A DNA stretch of 64,000 nt from Turnera subulata (GCA_028386065.3 JAKUCV010007367.1:240327-304326), one strand, 5' to 3'; shown: positions 34,469 through 46,537, counted from the first letter of the stretch. The notes: generated by a model not told the origin, from the letters alone. A program made the numbers and translations.

Positions 34469-35580
34469 CTACTCGGCAAGTGTGTTCTCTATGTTCTCTA
34501 GCTTCTTCCTAAGTTGCGCGATGGTCTTCTCTTGTTCATCCAATTTACTGCATATAACTCCCCCTAACTTATCAACAATGTCAACCAACTTAACCAGTTG
34601 AGAGAGTAATTCGTCGGTGGTCTTGTTGAGATTGGCGATGCCATCGACTTGAGCTTCCCATCCCATGAGACGGATAATGTAGACGATGGTGGCTTACGGT
34701 GGATCGGTTGTGTGCTAACATAAAAGCATTCCTCATCAACCTCTTCTTCATCACTAAAAGGATATGGATCAATGGGTTCATGGAGTCCTAGGGCCATAGC
34801 TGCGACAACATGTTTATGCACAGTCTCAAGTGCGGGGTTATAAGGGGTTAAAGTGTAGGGATCTAGGTTAATTCCTATGAATTTCGCGATATGAGTGATC
34901 AGCTCTCCACATGCTATCTCGACTTCTCCTTTGCAAATATGAGCAAAATTTTGCAGCAACGAAAGTCCTCCATTGAGTTTGTACCCGTGTACTATGCAAA
35001 AGAGTACAAAAAGCTCACCACATTGCACCTTGTGTGCATCTTTGGTTCTTCCAAAGAAAGAGTGTGCCAAAACTCTGTGTAAATACCGCAGTGCATTGTC
35101 CTTAATGCACAAGTCACTAGCCAAGCCATTCAAGCGCGCATATGAAGTTCTGCAAAGTGTATTCCAGATGACACTTGCGTTAAAGCCACAGCTAGGAACT
35201 CGCCATCCTTCGACATCAAAACCAAAAATCTTGTTGAAATCAATTAAGCTCATCTCATAATCTTTCCTTGAAAGCCGAAACTTGACATAGCCGGGATCAT
35301 GAACGTCCTTGAGATCCACGTCATACCCAAAAGTAGCAAGAAACTCATAAGTAAGCTCTCGTATGACGGCTCCCTAATCTTGCTAAAATCGAGTAGTCCT
35401 ATGTTGGCAAGATACTTGCCAAACGGCTCCTCAAGATTTTAAAAATCAACCACCTCAAAATCAATGTACCTCGTAGGAATTAGAGGCCTCCTAATAAGCT
35501 TGTCAGACCTAGCGTGATTCGCTTCAGAAATCCATCTCGGATTGTACTCGGTAAACTTAGGCATAGGCATGAAGCGCGGG
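34469..35580 (-). pseudogene. Athila ORF1-type protein remnant
   Basis: A 251-codon frame (35319-34564) includes YVKFRLSRKDYEMSLIDFNK, YLHRVLAHSFFGRTKDAHKV and CGELFVLFCIVHGYKLNGG, recalling the Athila ORF-1 family found downstream of pol in Athila elements. The N-terminal part upstream (to about 35580) has RRPLIPTRYIDFEVVDF before a stop. A second frame (34666-34469) supplies a coiled-coil-like C-terminus (LSQLVKLVDIVDKLGG, LRKKLENIEN). Frameshifts at both joins break the gene. Its function in the family is unknown; some authors consider this position env-like. Confidence 0.72.
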
Positions 35581-36838
35581 GTATGGTCGGTGATGGTGAA
35601 GTTGGGTCGGCAAGGGTTGGTGTTGGCCTTGGGAAAATTTATCTTGAACTAGGGCTAAGAGAGGGTAGTAGATGAAAAAAAAAAAAGAAATCAAAGAAAA
35701 ACCTAAAGGGTGCTAGGGGAGTAAAATTGGCACTAGGTGTATGGATGTCTAGAGCTTGAATGTTTTTGGTGTGGAAAAATATGGGGGGTATGGGTGTGTA
35801 TTTATAGGCTCTAGAGGCGGTGGAAAAGGGTATGTAGGTTCCGACTTCTAGTCCTATGGGTACTAGGAATCCTCCTCAAACTAGTATTCAAAGTGGGTGT
35901 GTACTAGGAATCCTATTTCTCCAAGGATTAGAAAATCCCTAAAAATAAAATAAAAACTAAATTCTAATCCTAAAAACTAAAGGAATACTAACCTATATAT
36001 ATTTTTGGTGGGTCTAGGACTAATTAAAAAAAATCACAAGGGCTGCTCCTAAAATCAAAGTCGGTTGTGTGTCCTTGGCCTCCTAGCTCTCAGGTGTGTG
36101 CGCCTTTGGCGTGCCTTGGTGCGTCTGGGTGTGCCCTCGGGTGCGCCTTGGTGCGCCTGTAGGTGCGTTGTCCGGGCTGTTGGTGCGTACTGACCTGCGC
36201 GTTGCGCGCCTCGGTGCGCGCTGATGCGCGGGTTGGTGTGCCTTTCCTAGCCCGTGGGCGCGCTAATTGTCCTCCTTGTGCGCCACGGTGCACTAATCGG
36301 TATATCCTATCCCAATTTTTGTTTTTTTTGTTTTTTTTTGTTTTTTGGTGTTTTTCTGATTTTTATCTTTTTAATGAATAATGAAAAAGTGAAAAATCCT
36401 AGGGTGTTAGAAAAATAAAGTAAATCCTAAAAACTAATCCTAAAAAGTGTCTCCTCTAATTTAGCCAAGTTTGTTATGAGTTTGCCATCGGAACCTAACG
36501 GTAAGTGCTAAATGTATATGAATGCATCAAAAACAAATAAAATCCAACAAAGTACTGAAGCAAATCATCACACAGATTACGCAGAAAAGTAAAAGTTTGA
36601 GTTTAAGAAAAGCTTCTCTGTTTAATTTGATGAAGAATTCGTTTTGACCCCTTCCTCAATGTGGTTGTTTTCTCCTTGAAAAATTCCTCCCTCTTGCAAT
36701 CTGCATAGACTCAAAAACAAAAAAAACAAAAATAATAAAAATAAAAGACTCAAAACACTAAAACTACCTTAAATTGTGGGTTGCCTCCCACACAGCGCTT
36801 CTTTACTGTCGTCTTAGCCGGACTGGATGGATGGGCGG
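35581..36838. other. Athila-like spacer between pol and ORF1
   Basis: Non-coding. Next to pol on the minus strand is GGGAGGCAACCCAC (about 36780), typical for Athila. It also contains the GC-rich GTGCGCC repeats. Confidence 0.7.
36061..36300. repeat. GC-rich GGTGCGCC minisatellite
   Basis: Roughly ten diverged units of the form CTTGGTGCGCC or GCGCGTTGGTGCG fill about 240 bp in otherwise AT-rich DNA. The ORFs on both strands here reflect the repeats rather than a gene. Confidence 0.75.
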
Positions 36839-39800
36839 TTATGATGGATCATGAAGCTTTTCGGTGAATCGCCTCCCATGAAAATCGCCATGATTGCAGA
36901 CTTGATCAAAATTACTCTCTTCTTTCGGAATGTATCCCATGTGATATAGATAATCAACGAACTCGGCAAACCAAGGAGGTTTCTTTATGGAAATCGCATT
37001 GACCATGGCGAGGTAATCGTCCGGTAGTGCGTCATTGATCGGCTTCTCCTCCTTTTGCTTCTCGTCTTTCTCCAATTGCAAACTTGATAAATGATCAGCA
37101 ACTAAATTCTTCGTTCCTTTCTTGTCCTTGATCTCTAGGTCGAATTCTTGCAACATAAGAATCCATCGAAGAAGTCTCGATTTCGCATCTTTCTTCTGGA
37201 GCAAATAAATCAATGCGGCATGGTCCGTGCGAACAATCACCTTGGAACCCAAAAGGTAACTCCTTAACTTGTCAATTGCGAATACAACAGCTAATAACTC
37301 CCTCTCCGTAGTTGCATAATTAACTTGAGCATCATCTAGAGTCTTGCTTGCGTAATAAATGGCGTGCATCTTCCCATCTCGGCGTTGTCCTAAGACTGCG
37401 CCTACAGCATAGTTGCTTGCATCACATATTATCTCGAACGGAAGTGAACAATCAGGGGGTTGAATGATGGGTGCCGAAATCAGCTCCTTCTTGTGCTTGA
37501 CGAGTGCTTCCATACAGTGTTCATCAAAGACAAAAGGCACATCTTTATTCAAGAGATTAGTAAGAGGTTTGGCTACCTTTGATAAATCCTTAATGAATCT
37601 TCTGTAAAATCCGGCATGTCCAAGAAAACCGCGAATCGCCCTGACTGAATTCGGGTGAGGTAAGGTCTCTATCACATCTATCTTGGCTTTTTCTACTTCA
37701 ATCCCATGTTCAAAAAATAAGTGTCCAAGAACAATTCCTTCTTGTACCATAAAATGGCATTTTTCCCAATTAAGCACCAAATTAGTCTCCTCACATCCTG
37801 TAAGTACCTTCGATAGGTTAGATAAACAATCCTCAAATGTTTTTCCGTAGACGGAAAAGTCATCCATGAAAACCTCCACAATCTTCTCTATGTAGTCAGA
37901 GAAAATCGCCATCATGCATCTCTGAAAAGTGGCTGGTGCATTGCACAGCCCAAAAGGCATCCGTCGATAAGCAAAATTTCCATACGGACAAGTGAAAATC
38001 GTCTTCTCTAGATCATTCGGGTGAATAGGTATCTGAAAGAATCCTAAATATCCGTCGAAATAACAATAATAAGAATGCTTAGCCTGTAGCTCAAGCATTT
38101 AATCAATAAATAGCAATGGAAATTGATCCTTGCGCGTAGCACTGTTCAGCTTCCTATAATCAATATACATTCTCCACCCTGTAACAGTTCTCATAGGAGT
38201 CAACTCGTCATCCTTGTTCTTGACCACTGTCATTCCTCCTTTCTTCGGTACCACGTGAACTGGGGCTACCCATTCACTGTCAGAAATCGGATAAGTAATC
38301 CCTGCATTAAGAAGCTTAAGAATCTCCTTTTTCACAACTTCCTTCATATTCTCATTAAGCCTCCTTTGACTTTCAATACTCGGTTTGCTACCTTCCTCAA
38401 GCAAAATTCGATGCATGCAGAATGTAGGACTAATTCCCTTCAAGTCATCATCAGAATATCCAATAGCTTTTCTATGCTTCCTTAGCACATCAAGTAGCAT
38501 CTCCTCCTCTAGCACCACAAAATCGACTGGTACAAAGAACTTCCTAACCTTGATTGGAATATCCTCCAATATCCCCACTGGATATTTAACAGATCGATCC
38601 GCAAGCTGAAGAGAGAAGGTAGTCGGCTTTATATCTCCAATATCTAGCTTCTCAGCAATTCGCTTTGGAATAAGACTAACACTGGCTCCAAAATCACATA
38701 GAGCTCGCTCAATGCACATAGAACCAATATTGCAAGGAATAGAGAAACTTCCAGGGTCCTTCAGTTTCGGCGGCTGCTTGTTCTGCAGGATTGTACTGTA
38801 CTCCTCCGTCAAAGCCACTGTCTCGTAATCTTCTAGCTTCCTTTTCTTATAAAGAATTTCCTTGTGAAATTTAGCATAAGCAGGCATTTGAGAAATTACA
38901 TCAGTAAATGGAACATTAATATGCAACTTCTTTAAATGTTCAAGAAATCTCCCGAATTGTTCTTCCTTTTTGCCCTGCTGAAGTCGCTGAGGGAATGGAA
39001 ATGGTGGTTCGTAAGCTTTGACTTCAGGGCATTTCTCCTTCGGTTTCTCTCCTTTTTGCTTCACTAGCTTCCACTTGGGAATCCACTTCTCTTGCTCTTG
39101 CTTCTTTTCCTCTGCTCCCTTCTTAGGTAACTGCTTCTCTGCTTTCGGTTGCTGCTCTTCTTCTTCTTGCTTAATGATAGTGTCGGCTTCATCTTCTTTA
39201 GGTGGATAGGGATCATCTAATTGCTTTCCGCTTCTAAGTGCTACAGCCTTGACTTGCTCTCTCGGATTAACTGTGGGCTGTCCCGGTAGGTTTCTTGGTG
39301 TCCTCATGAGTGCCTCTGCTTGCTGCGCAAGTTGCGTCTCAAGCATCTTCGAGTGAGTCTCCATATTCTCCATCCGATTGTTGAAGCCTTGCTTCATCTC
39401 CGTTTGCATACGTTGAGTCTCTATTATGGCTTTCATCATAGATGTAAGATCCATGTCTTGATTCTTCGGAATGTACATGCTTGAACTCTTCTGCCCATAA
39501 TCGTTTCTTTGAAAATTGCCTTGCTGGTTCGGGTTAGTCTCCCTCCATGAGAAATTAGGATGATTCCTCCATTCCGGATTGTATGTGTTGGTGTAGGGTC
39601 CTCGTTGTTGTTGGCGTTGATGAATGTAATTCATCTGCTCAATCGTCAACTCGTCTTTGGTCGGACAATTCATTGAATTGTGTCCAGCACCTGCACATTT
39701 ATCACAAATTAAACTTGACATAACAGCAGCAACACATGATTTTACCTGCTGACTCAAAGAATCTAGCTTCGAATTAAGCATTGTCACTGTCTCCACTTCC

Positions 39801-40675
39801 AGAATTCCAGCTACTCGCTTGTTGTTTGATCGTGAAGAGCTCTGGTAACTATTACTCGCCATCGTCTGCAACTTCTGATACGCCACATCGGGTGCTTGCG
39901 CCACGAATGCCCCTCCAGAAGCTGCTTCCAAACTCATGCGCAAAGGCTCATTTAAACCATTAAAGAAAGATTGAACTACAAGCCACTCGGGTAATCCATG
40001 TTGTGGGCATCCTTGAATAAGCTCCTTGTAACGTTCCCATGCTTCACAAAAACTTTCTCCATCATATTAAGTGAATGATGTAATCTTGCTCCGGATACGT
40101 GCTGCTTTATCAGGTGGATAGTATTTTTCAAGAAAAGCCTTTGAAAGCTCTTCCCACGTCTTGTATGTTCCAGCTGCTCCTGACTTCAACCACTTCTCAG
40201 CCTTGCCTTGCAAAGAAAACGGGAATAAACGAAGTCGAATTGCATCATCAGTCGCCCCATTGATCTTGATCAAATCACAAATCTCCGTAAACGTCTGTAG
40301 ATGTTGATTCGGGTCCTCATTATCCAAGCCTCCAAATTGTTCTTGTTGCACCATGTGAATGATTGCTATCTTCAGTTCGAAATTGTTGGCATTAATCGCT
40401 GGCCTTGCAATGCTTGACTGCACGATATCCAAACTCGGCGTTGCGTAGTCACACAATGTCTTGTTTCCTTCTTCTGCCATGATGACTGTCTCAAAATTTT
40501 CTGCTACAACTTCTGCTTCCTCTTCTAATTCAGTGTCTTGAAGAAACTCCACAGGCTCTACAACTTGGTTCTGCTTTCACTTGTTCGCACGTAGTTGTTT
40601 GTGTAATGTTCTCTCGATCTCCGGATTGATTTCAGGAATTGGACTCGATGAACCACCGCGTCTCGTCTTGGGCAT
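36839..40675 (-). pseudogene. Athila-like gag-protease-RT-RNase H polyprotein
   Basis: One frame runs from ATG 40675 (MPKTRRGGSSSP) to 36839, interrupted only by stops at 40577-40579, 40067-40069 and 38099-38101. The last replaces a Gln codon at the FID-Q-M position of RT. Features in order: the gag core (HLQTFTEICDLIKING, LRLFPFSLQGKAEKWL), a knuckle (CDKCAGAGHNSMNC), the protease triplet with DFGAS, RT with [13 protein letters not shown] and FMDDFSVYG, and RNase H with [30 protein letters not shown] and ADHLSSL. The flap half of protease seems deleted (VLEEE runs into LDVLRKHRKAIGY). The frame ends without any integrase. Confidence 0.93.
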
Positions 40676-40816
40676 CAACCAAAATTGACAACACCTAATA
40701 AAAAAGAAAAACAAAAATTGATTAAAGAAAATAAAAAGAAATAAAAAGAAACTAATGCGAAAAATAAAACCTAAAGTAATCTAGCTGCAACCTCAGTAGT
40801 ATTAAAACCGTTTGTT

Positions 40817-40833
40817 CCTCGGCAACGGCGCCA
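40817..40833 (-). other. Athila-like primer-binding site
   Basis: The complement reads TGGCGCCGTTGCCGAGG, eight bases from the 5' LTR. It matches the site typical of Athila elements. Confidence 0.85.
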
Positions 40834-40841
40834 GAAAAGCT

Positions 40842-42682
40842 TGATGCATTTTATTTACGCGTGAATTTTTCAAATTTGTAATTCTTGATCAATTCACAAC
40901 ACAACACACAAATAACTCACGAGTAAACGCAACGATTGTTAACTGCAAGCGCACAGTGTACTATGTAGCGTAGTAGTCTAATCAAGGTCGATCCACAGAA
41001 CAAGGGAAATAAGTACTACCTAATGTAACAACTTATGATTATCTAGGCAAATCAAATAAAAAATGGTATAGGGTGATGTCGAAAGTAACAAATAAAAAGA
41101 AATAAAATTGCAGACATAGTCTAAAGTGAAGTTCTATCAATATCTAAAGCAATTTAGGAAATCGGGGTTCACACAGTTACTATCTAGGTTTATTATGCAT
41201 GGATGTCGATTTCAATGTTGATGTGTGATTGTGGGCAACTGTTTCTAATATCTTAATCCTCAGCTCTCTCATGTTGAATCAAATATTCAGCAAAGATTAC
41301 TATCTAGCTCTCGCATAGCCTTGCATCAATACTAAACTCATTAAGCACAAAACAATCAATCAAACCCTAAGAAACTATCAGCTCTCGCATATTTTAGCAT
41401 CAATCAATCTATTTTCCTCTAGGTATCATCATATAAATCACGCAGCTCTCGCATGTTGCAATCAATAAGAATCAATCCAAAGTAGATAATACATTCGGCA
41501 CACATAGATTGAACAATCAACACAATCAATTGAATAAACATCAATTCATAGACAATAAAACCATAGAAGCAATTGGCTACACCCCTAATCCTAGATTAGA
41601 GAATTATTTCATCATAATAAAATAGCAAATCGTCAAAATCTCACAAGAATTCATCAAGTAAACAATTAAACAGAAAGAGAATCGAATAAAAGAGAGAGTA
41701 GTGAAGTCGGGTAGCCGATTTGTGTTGGTGATGATGGCGTCGACTTGTGCTCCTCTGGTGACGACTTCTGCTGCAATTGGACTTGTGATTCTGTGACTTT
41801 AAACCTTAAAATTTTTCTGGAAAAATGTTGAATTTTTGTGGGGAATAACCTTGAAATTGGATGAGGAATTCGGCAACACCTAAAGGATTCAAAAGAGTGA
41901 AAACCCTAACCCTATAAGTGTGTGTGACCTAATAACTAACAATTCGGGAGAGCTTCACCCACTAACTTCTGCCTCCTGAATATGTCGACCTAGGGGGTCC
42001 TTTTATACTGTCTTTTGCTGCTGGAAGTCGGTGGGGCTCTCCTACTTTGAATGGAAATTGAATTCTTGACTTGCACTCCAAGTTGGACTTTTGCCTGTTT
42101 TCAGACCCGAAATTTGCACGCCACTTAACTCCTAGAAGAAGTCTGAACTGGGCGTTGGGAACTTGCTTAAAGTTCTAGATAATTCTCTCAGTTTTCCTTC
42201 CATAAAAAAAACTCTTCATTTGGACTTCTGTAGCTCAAGATATCGCAGAAACACTGGGCCTTGGCCAGCACAGAAAAATCTGCATCCCGGGCTGGATTAA
42301 AATAATTACTGCTCCTTGTAGACACGTCCAAAAATTTTGAAATTTAATCCATAGAAAGCTCTGGAAGTCTAGTTTTGTCTCCAATTCGTCTCACTTAGTT
42401 TAGATTCCTAGAACTCCCTAAATCTTAAAAATAGTTGGCTATGCTCACTGCGGAAAGTTTCCTGAATTGGGCCTGGTTTTCAGACTTGGCTAAAAAGCTT
42501 CCATTCTTCAATAAAAATGATAAATTTATGATAAAAATACTTAATCAGCGAAATTGAAGTACTTCTTGACACAATGCATGAAAACACACAATAATATAAA
42601 GGTTATACACATAATCAATCAAGAAAACATAGTAAAAGCCATTCAAAACCATCATAAAAAAACTAACATTTAGATGTTATCA
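40842..42682 (-). repeat. Athila-like 5' LTR
   Basis: A direct repeat of 30716-32542 with small indels, for example a TCCTCAGCTCTC insertion near 41258. It ends AGATGTTATCA before ACAGG. Confidence 0.94.
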
Positions 42683-43250
42683 ACAGGATTCAGGATTTGG
42701 TGGAACAAAAGGAGATCATATTGCCTAACCAAAATGGAGCTAAAGGAATCAATCTTGCAGAAAGGATGGATGAGGAAGACTGCTTCATGCTCAGCACTGG
42801 CCAAGGAAAAGAGGGGGGAAGATTTGCAAGAATTGTCACCCAAGACACCACGCGGGCAGATAGGAACTGGGAGTGGCACTGATCAAGCATCATCTTCAAG
42901 ACAGATGAAAATGAAGCTGGCATGGATCCTTTCATAACCTCTGAGTCTGAGAGTGAGTCCGAAATAGATTGTGAGTCCGATGATGTAACCAAAGAATCAG
43001 ATATTGATTGCTTTGATTTTAGTTTTTCTTGTTCTAAAACCGTAGAAAACGGTGATGTCTTCATATCCCAGAGTAATGAAATGAGGCACTTTTTTGCTTA
43101 CTTGGATGTTTTCTATGATGGTGTTTATTGCATACATAATATATGTGAATATAATGAGATGAATGAACTCCCGAATTCTATCAAAATCAATATGGACATC
43201 GATATTGACCCAAAAATCACAAGGATTGGCACGGCTCTTGAAAGTTAAAT
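42683..43250 (+). pseudogene. Tat-A gag end and acidic linker
   Basis: After the ACAGG repeat the text reads RIQDLVEQKEIILP, the same position as QSLVDREEIALL in Tat-B. Then come NWEWH, an acidic stretch (SESESESEIDCESD) and SNEMRHFFAYLDVFYDG. A TGA follows NWEWH at about 42881. No recognisable protease was found, as in Tat-B. Confidence 0.82.
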
Positions 43251-44700
43251 TCAAGAAGACCTGGCAGCCTTGATCAAAGAGTATGTGGATGTATTCGCAT
43301 GGTTCTATGAAGATATGCCGGGTATTGATCCAGCCATCGCCCAACATAGAATTCCCCTCTTCCCTAACGCCAAACCTGTGAAGTAGAAGGTCCTCCGTCT
43401 CCAACCTCAGTGGGCCTTGAAAGTGAAAGAAGAAGTTGAGAAGCAGATCCGAGCCAGATTTCTAGAAGTGATTGAGTACCCTGAATGGTTAGCCCACATA
43501 GTGCCAGTCCTAAAGAAGGATGGGAAAGTGAGAATGTGTGTAGATTACCGAGACCTGAACAAGGCTTGTCCTAAGGATAAATTCCCATTACCACACATTG
43601 ACTTCTTGGTGGATGCAGCAGCCGAACATGCGCTATTATCATTCATGGACGGGTTCTTGGGATACAACCAGGTAAGGATGGCACCAGAAGACAAGCATAA
43701 GACAACTTTCAGTACAAAATGGGGGACATTCTGTTACAAGGTCATGCCCTTTGGCGGAGCCACATACTAGAGGATGGCCACCACACTTTTACATGACATG
43801 ATGCACAAGGAAGTAGAGGTCTATGTCGATGATATGATTGTGAAGTCAGAGACCCGAAAATCCCACGTGGCTAATTTAAGGAAATTCTTTGAGAGATGTC
43901 GGGAATTCAGCGTGAGAATCAACCCTTAGAAGTGTGTCTTTGGTGTTTAAGCAGGGAAGGTGCTGGGTTTCATGGTAAGCGAACGAGGCATAGAAGTAGA
44001 CCATTCAAAGATCAAAGCTATTCAAGAAATGTCGACCCCTAAGAGTGAGAAAGAGGTCTGAAGCTTTCTCGGGCGAATACAGTATGTTAGCCGCTTTATC
44101 GCCCAACTCTCCAACAATTGTGCACCCATCCACCGCTTACTTAAAAAGGGAGTCCTAGTTAAATGAGATGATAAGTTTCAGGAAGCCTTCGAGAAAATCA
44201 AGAAGTGTTTGTCCAACTCCCTAATACTCCAACCTCCCGGGCCAGGAAAACCCCTGTTGTTATATTTGACTGTCATAGAAGAAGCCATGGGCGCAATGCT
44301 AGCTCAATATCTACCAAACTCTCGCACTAAGACCGCCATCTACTACTTGAGCAAGAAATTCAATGGGTACGAATTGAATTACAACATGGTAGAAAAGACA
44401 TGTGTGGCTTTAACATGGGCCTGTCAAAAGCTCCGACATTATTTTATTAACTTTCAGGTCTTGCTCATTTCCTGAATGGATCCTATCAAATATTTGATGG
44501 AAAGACCAGTACCGAGCATCCGTACGAGCAGATGGGTGGCAATCCTATCACAATTCAATGTTCGGTTCATTTCATAGAAGGCCATCAAGGGGAGCGCTAT
44601 AGCTGATTTCCTAGCTTCTCAGCCAGCGGGGAACGATGAGAGATTCGAGCCTCAATTCCTGGACGAAGAAATATTGAACTTGGAAACACCAACTTGGGAG
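43251..44700 (+). pseudogene. Tat-A reverse transcriptase and first RNase H
   Basis: Motifs: FAWFYEDMPGIDPAIAQHRI, YPEWLAHIVPVLKKDGKVRM, CVDYRDLNKACPKDKFPLPH, CYKVMPFG, the active site VYVDDM (43829-43846), FLGRIQYVSRFIAQLS and RNase H text LLLYLTVIEEAMGAMLAQYL, VEKTCVALTWACQKL. At least eight in-frame stops occur, mostly where Tat-B or the family has Gln or Arg (for example AAG-TAG-AAG, AAC-CCT-TAG). Decay is heavier than in Tat-B, fitting an older insertion. Confidence 0.9.
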
Positions 44701-45084
44701 ATGCATTTTGATGGGGCAGCTGACACAAGTGGCTTTGGGACATGAGTGAATCTTATGTCTCCTGATGGGGTGACTTACCTAATTTCTTGCAAATTGGAAT
44801 TCAAGGCAGCCAACAACGTGGCTGAATGCGAGGCATGTACCATTGGTTTAAAGATAGCACTCAATATGGGGATCAAGCAGATGAAAAATATTTGGGGATT
44901 CGGCTCTGGTAATATTCCAAGCAAAAGGAGAATGGAAGATCAAAGAGGAAAAGCTAGCACCTTACCACGATTACTTGCAGACCCTAGCCTCCAAATTAGA
45001 AGTGATTGACTTCCAGTATGTACCAAGAAGAGACAATTAGTTCGCCAATGCATTAGCTACACTTTCTTCAATGATGGGGATGCC
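44690..45084 (+). pseudogene. Tat-A second RNase H, truncated
   Basis: WEMHFDGAAD, NNVAECEAC and a degraded GDS region match the second RNase H of Tat-B. FANALATLSSMMGMP-like text at 45033-45083 is the last recognisable Tat sequence. It then changes abruptly to Sirevirus-like 3' sequence. Confidence 0.85.
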
Positions 45085-45442
45085 ATCAATTCATCAAAGG
45101 CATCAAAGAGCAAGAGCTGTAGTATTTGGTTCATCAATGAGCCAAAACTCGTTATCCAATGGTCCATGAGTGGCAGTTAATGAAGGAAGAAGAAAAAGGA
45201 CAAAAAAGTCAAACTGGGCAGTTCTGATAAAATGGCCATGTGGTGTTTCACGTCTGACAAAAAGAAACAAGAACTGAAATAGAAGGCAGTTCCATAAATG
45301 GAAGAAGTGTGACCTCTCTCCCACAGTGCCTAAACGATGGATTCATCACCCATTTTTTTAAAATTCAGGAAGAAGCCATGAATGAAGAAGACAAGTGTTC
45401 CCCCACTATCTTTAGCCTTCCCTTAAATACCATTCAATTAAA
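45085..45442 (+). repeat. Stray copy of Sirevirus 3'-region sequence
   Basis: Bases 45085-45310 match about 50338-50563 closely, for example GCATCAAAGAGCAAGAGC and GGTCCATGAGTGGCAGTTAA. The rest up to the LTR (45311-45442) is unassigned. There is no polypurine tract before the LTR, so this is not a normal 3' end. Confidence 0.8.
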
Positions 45443-46523
45443 TATTAGCCTAAACATGTGATTAAGGGGCTTAATTAAGTAATTAATTAAGACTAATCTT
45501 GTTTAGCATATTTATGATGATTATTAAATTCATATATTATTATTTTGATGATTAACAAACATTATGGAAAGACCTTGTGTGTTTTAAGCATTTGTAGAAA
45601 AATTTGATTTCTCGCAGAAACCAAATACCATGAAGATTTTGCTTCATCGTGGCTTCTCCATCAGACCAAAAGGTCATTATCTGCGCAGTTCGAGTTGTGG
45701 TCCCGAAAAGTAGCTGTCTTTAAAGCAACTCAACTAACGGGTTTACTTGGTCACCAAGGGTCAGAAAAAGTTCAGAGAAGTGGTCCTCACATCCTCTTTC
45801 ATGCCTTAAAGATCTAGTGGTCTCCACCTTTTATTTTTTGGGATACATTTTGAAGAAAACTAAATAATTTCTACCAAAAAAATTACCAGATTTGGTTCAG
45901 CCAACAGCCAAATTTTACTTTTTTCTAGGAAAGTCAACAACCAAACGTTGATAGTTTTTAATTGAAGAAAGAAGTCAACTTGTGTGCCACCTGGAAGATA
46001 TCTAGATGTTGTAGAACACTCCTCCTCATCCTTAGAATCTATAAATAGAGGATTGAAGCCTCACAGCAACTTAACCTAGCCATTCAAGAGATTCTAAGTT
46101 GTGAAAAAGAGCATACCTTGTGAGAAAAATTTTGTTGGAATTTGTTTAACTTCTTGAGTGAGTCACTTTTGAAGCTTTGCCTATTGTGGAGGTGTAATCA
46201 GCAGGATTAGAGATTCAACTTTGGTTAGGTTTTGCATGTTAAGCCCACAAAAACTTGTGTACAAAAGGTTATTTGGCTCACCTGCAAAAGCCAAGTTAGT
46301 GGATAGTTAGAAATCCTAAAAGGGGACCTTTAGATAGTGGAGATACTCATTATTGGGGGTACCACTCTAAATTGCCTGTGTTCTTTATTTTCCTGTCTCA
46401 TTCTTGCATTTCCATTTAGTTTTACATTTGGCTTCAGTGACGAGCAAAATCTTCAGCAAATCTAAAAAGGAGGAAAAGCTAATTCAACCCCCACCCCCCT
46501 CTCTTAACCTTTCTGGGCCAACA
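45443..46523 (+). repeat. Sirevirus-like 5' LTR
   Basis: It matches 55264-56333 throughout, for example CTTAATTAAGTAATTAA and TAGAGGATTGAAGCCTCAC. The first bases are TATTAGCC, so TG has mutated to TA. Confidence 0.9.
46040..46047 (+). promoter_or_regulatory. Sirevirus-like 5' LTR TATA box
   Basis: AATCTATAAATAGAGG, conserved at 55827 in the 3' LTR. Expected promoter. Confidence 0.7.
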
Positions 46524-46525
46524 AT

Positions 46526-46537
46526 TGGTAGCGGAGC
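46526..46537 (+). other. Sirevirus-like primer-binding site
   Basis: TGGTAGCGGAGC lies two bases from the LTR end. It is the same variant of the initiator-Met site used by copia-1 and the TRIM. Confidence 0.78.

Larger units (their letters stand above)
30716..42682 (-). mobile_element. Athila-like Ty3/gypsy retrotransposon lacking integrase
   Basis: About 12 kb with LTRs of 1827 and 1841 bp, bounded by ACAGG duplications (30711-30715, 42683-42687). The PBS complement reads TGGCGCCGTTGCCGAGG, the Athila-type site usually assigned to tRNA-Asp. Native order is gag-protease-RT-RNase H in one frame (40675 to 36839), the conserved GGGAGGCAACCCAC motif after pol, an Athila ORF1-type second gene (about 35580-34469), a T-rich 3' region and the 3' LTR. 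Integrase is absent. Three stops in the pol frame and frameshifts in ORF2 mean it is not active. Confidence 0.94.
18187..45084 (+). mobile_element. Tat/Ogre-like Ty3/gypsy retrotransposon, nested and truncated (Tat-A)
   Basis: The 5' LTR is in two parts (18187-18763 and 28193-29135), separated by Tat-B. The leader and gag follow, interrupted at 30716 by an Athila-like element and resuming at 42683. RT, RNase H and a second RNase H follow, ending about 45084. No integrase, 3' LTR or 3' target duplication was found. The codon CAC-AGG-ATT reads through across the Athila insertion, proving contiguity. Numerous in-frame stops make it inactive. Lineage is inferred from the second RNase H, the PBS and similarity to Tat-B. 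Confidence 0.88.
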
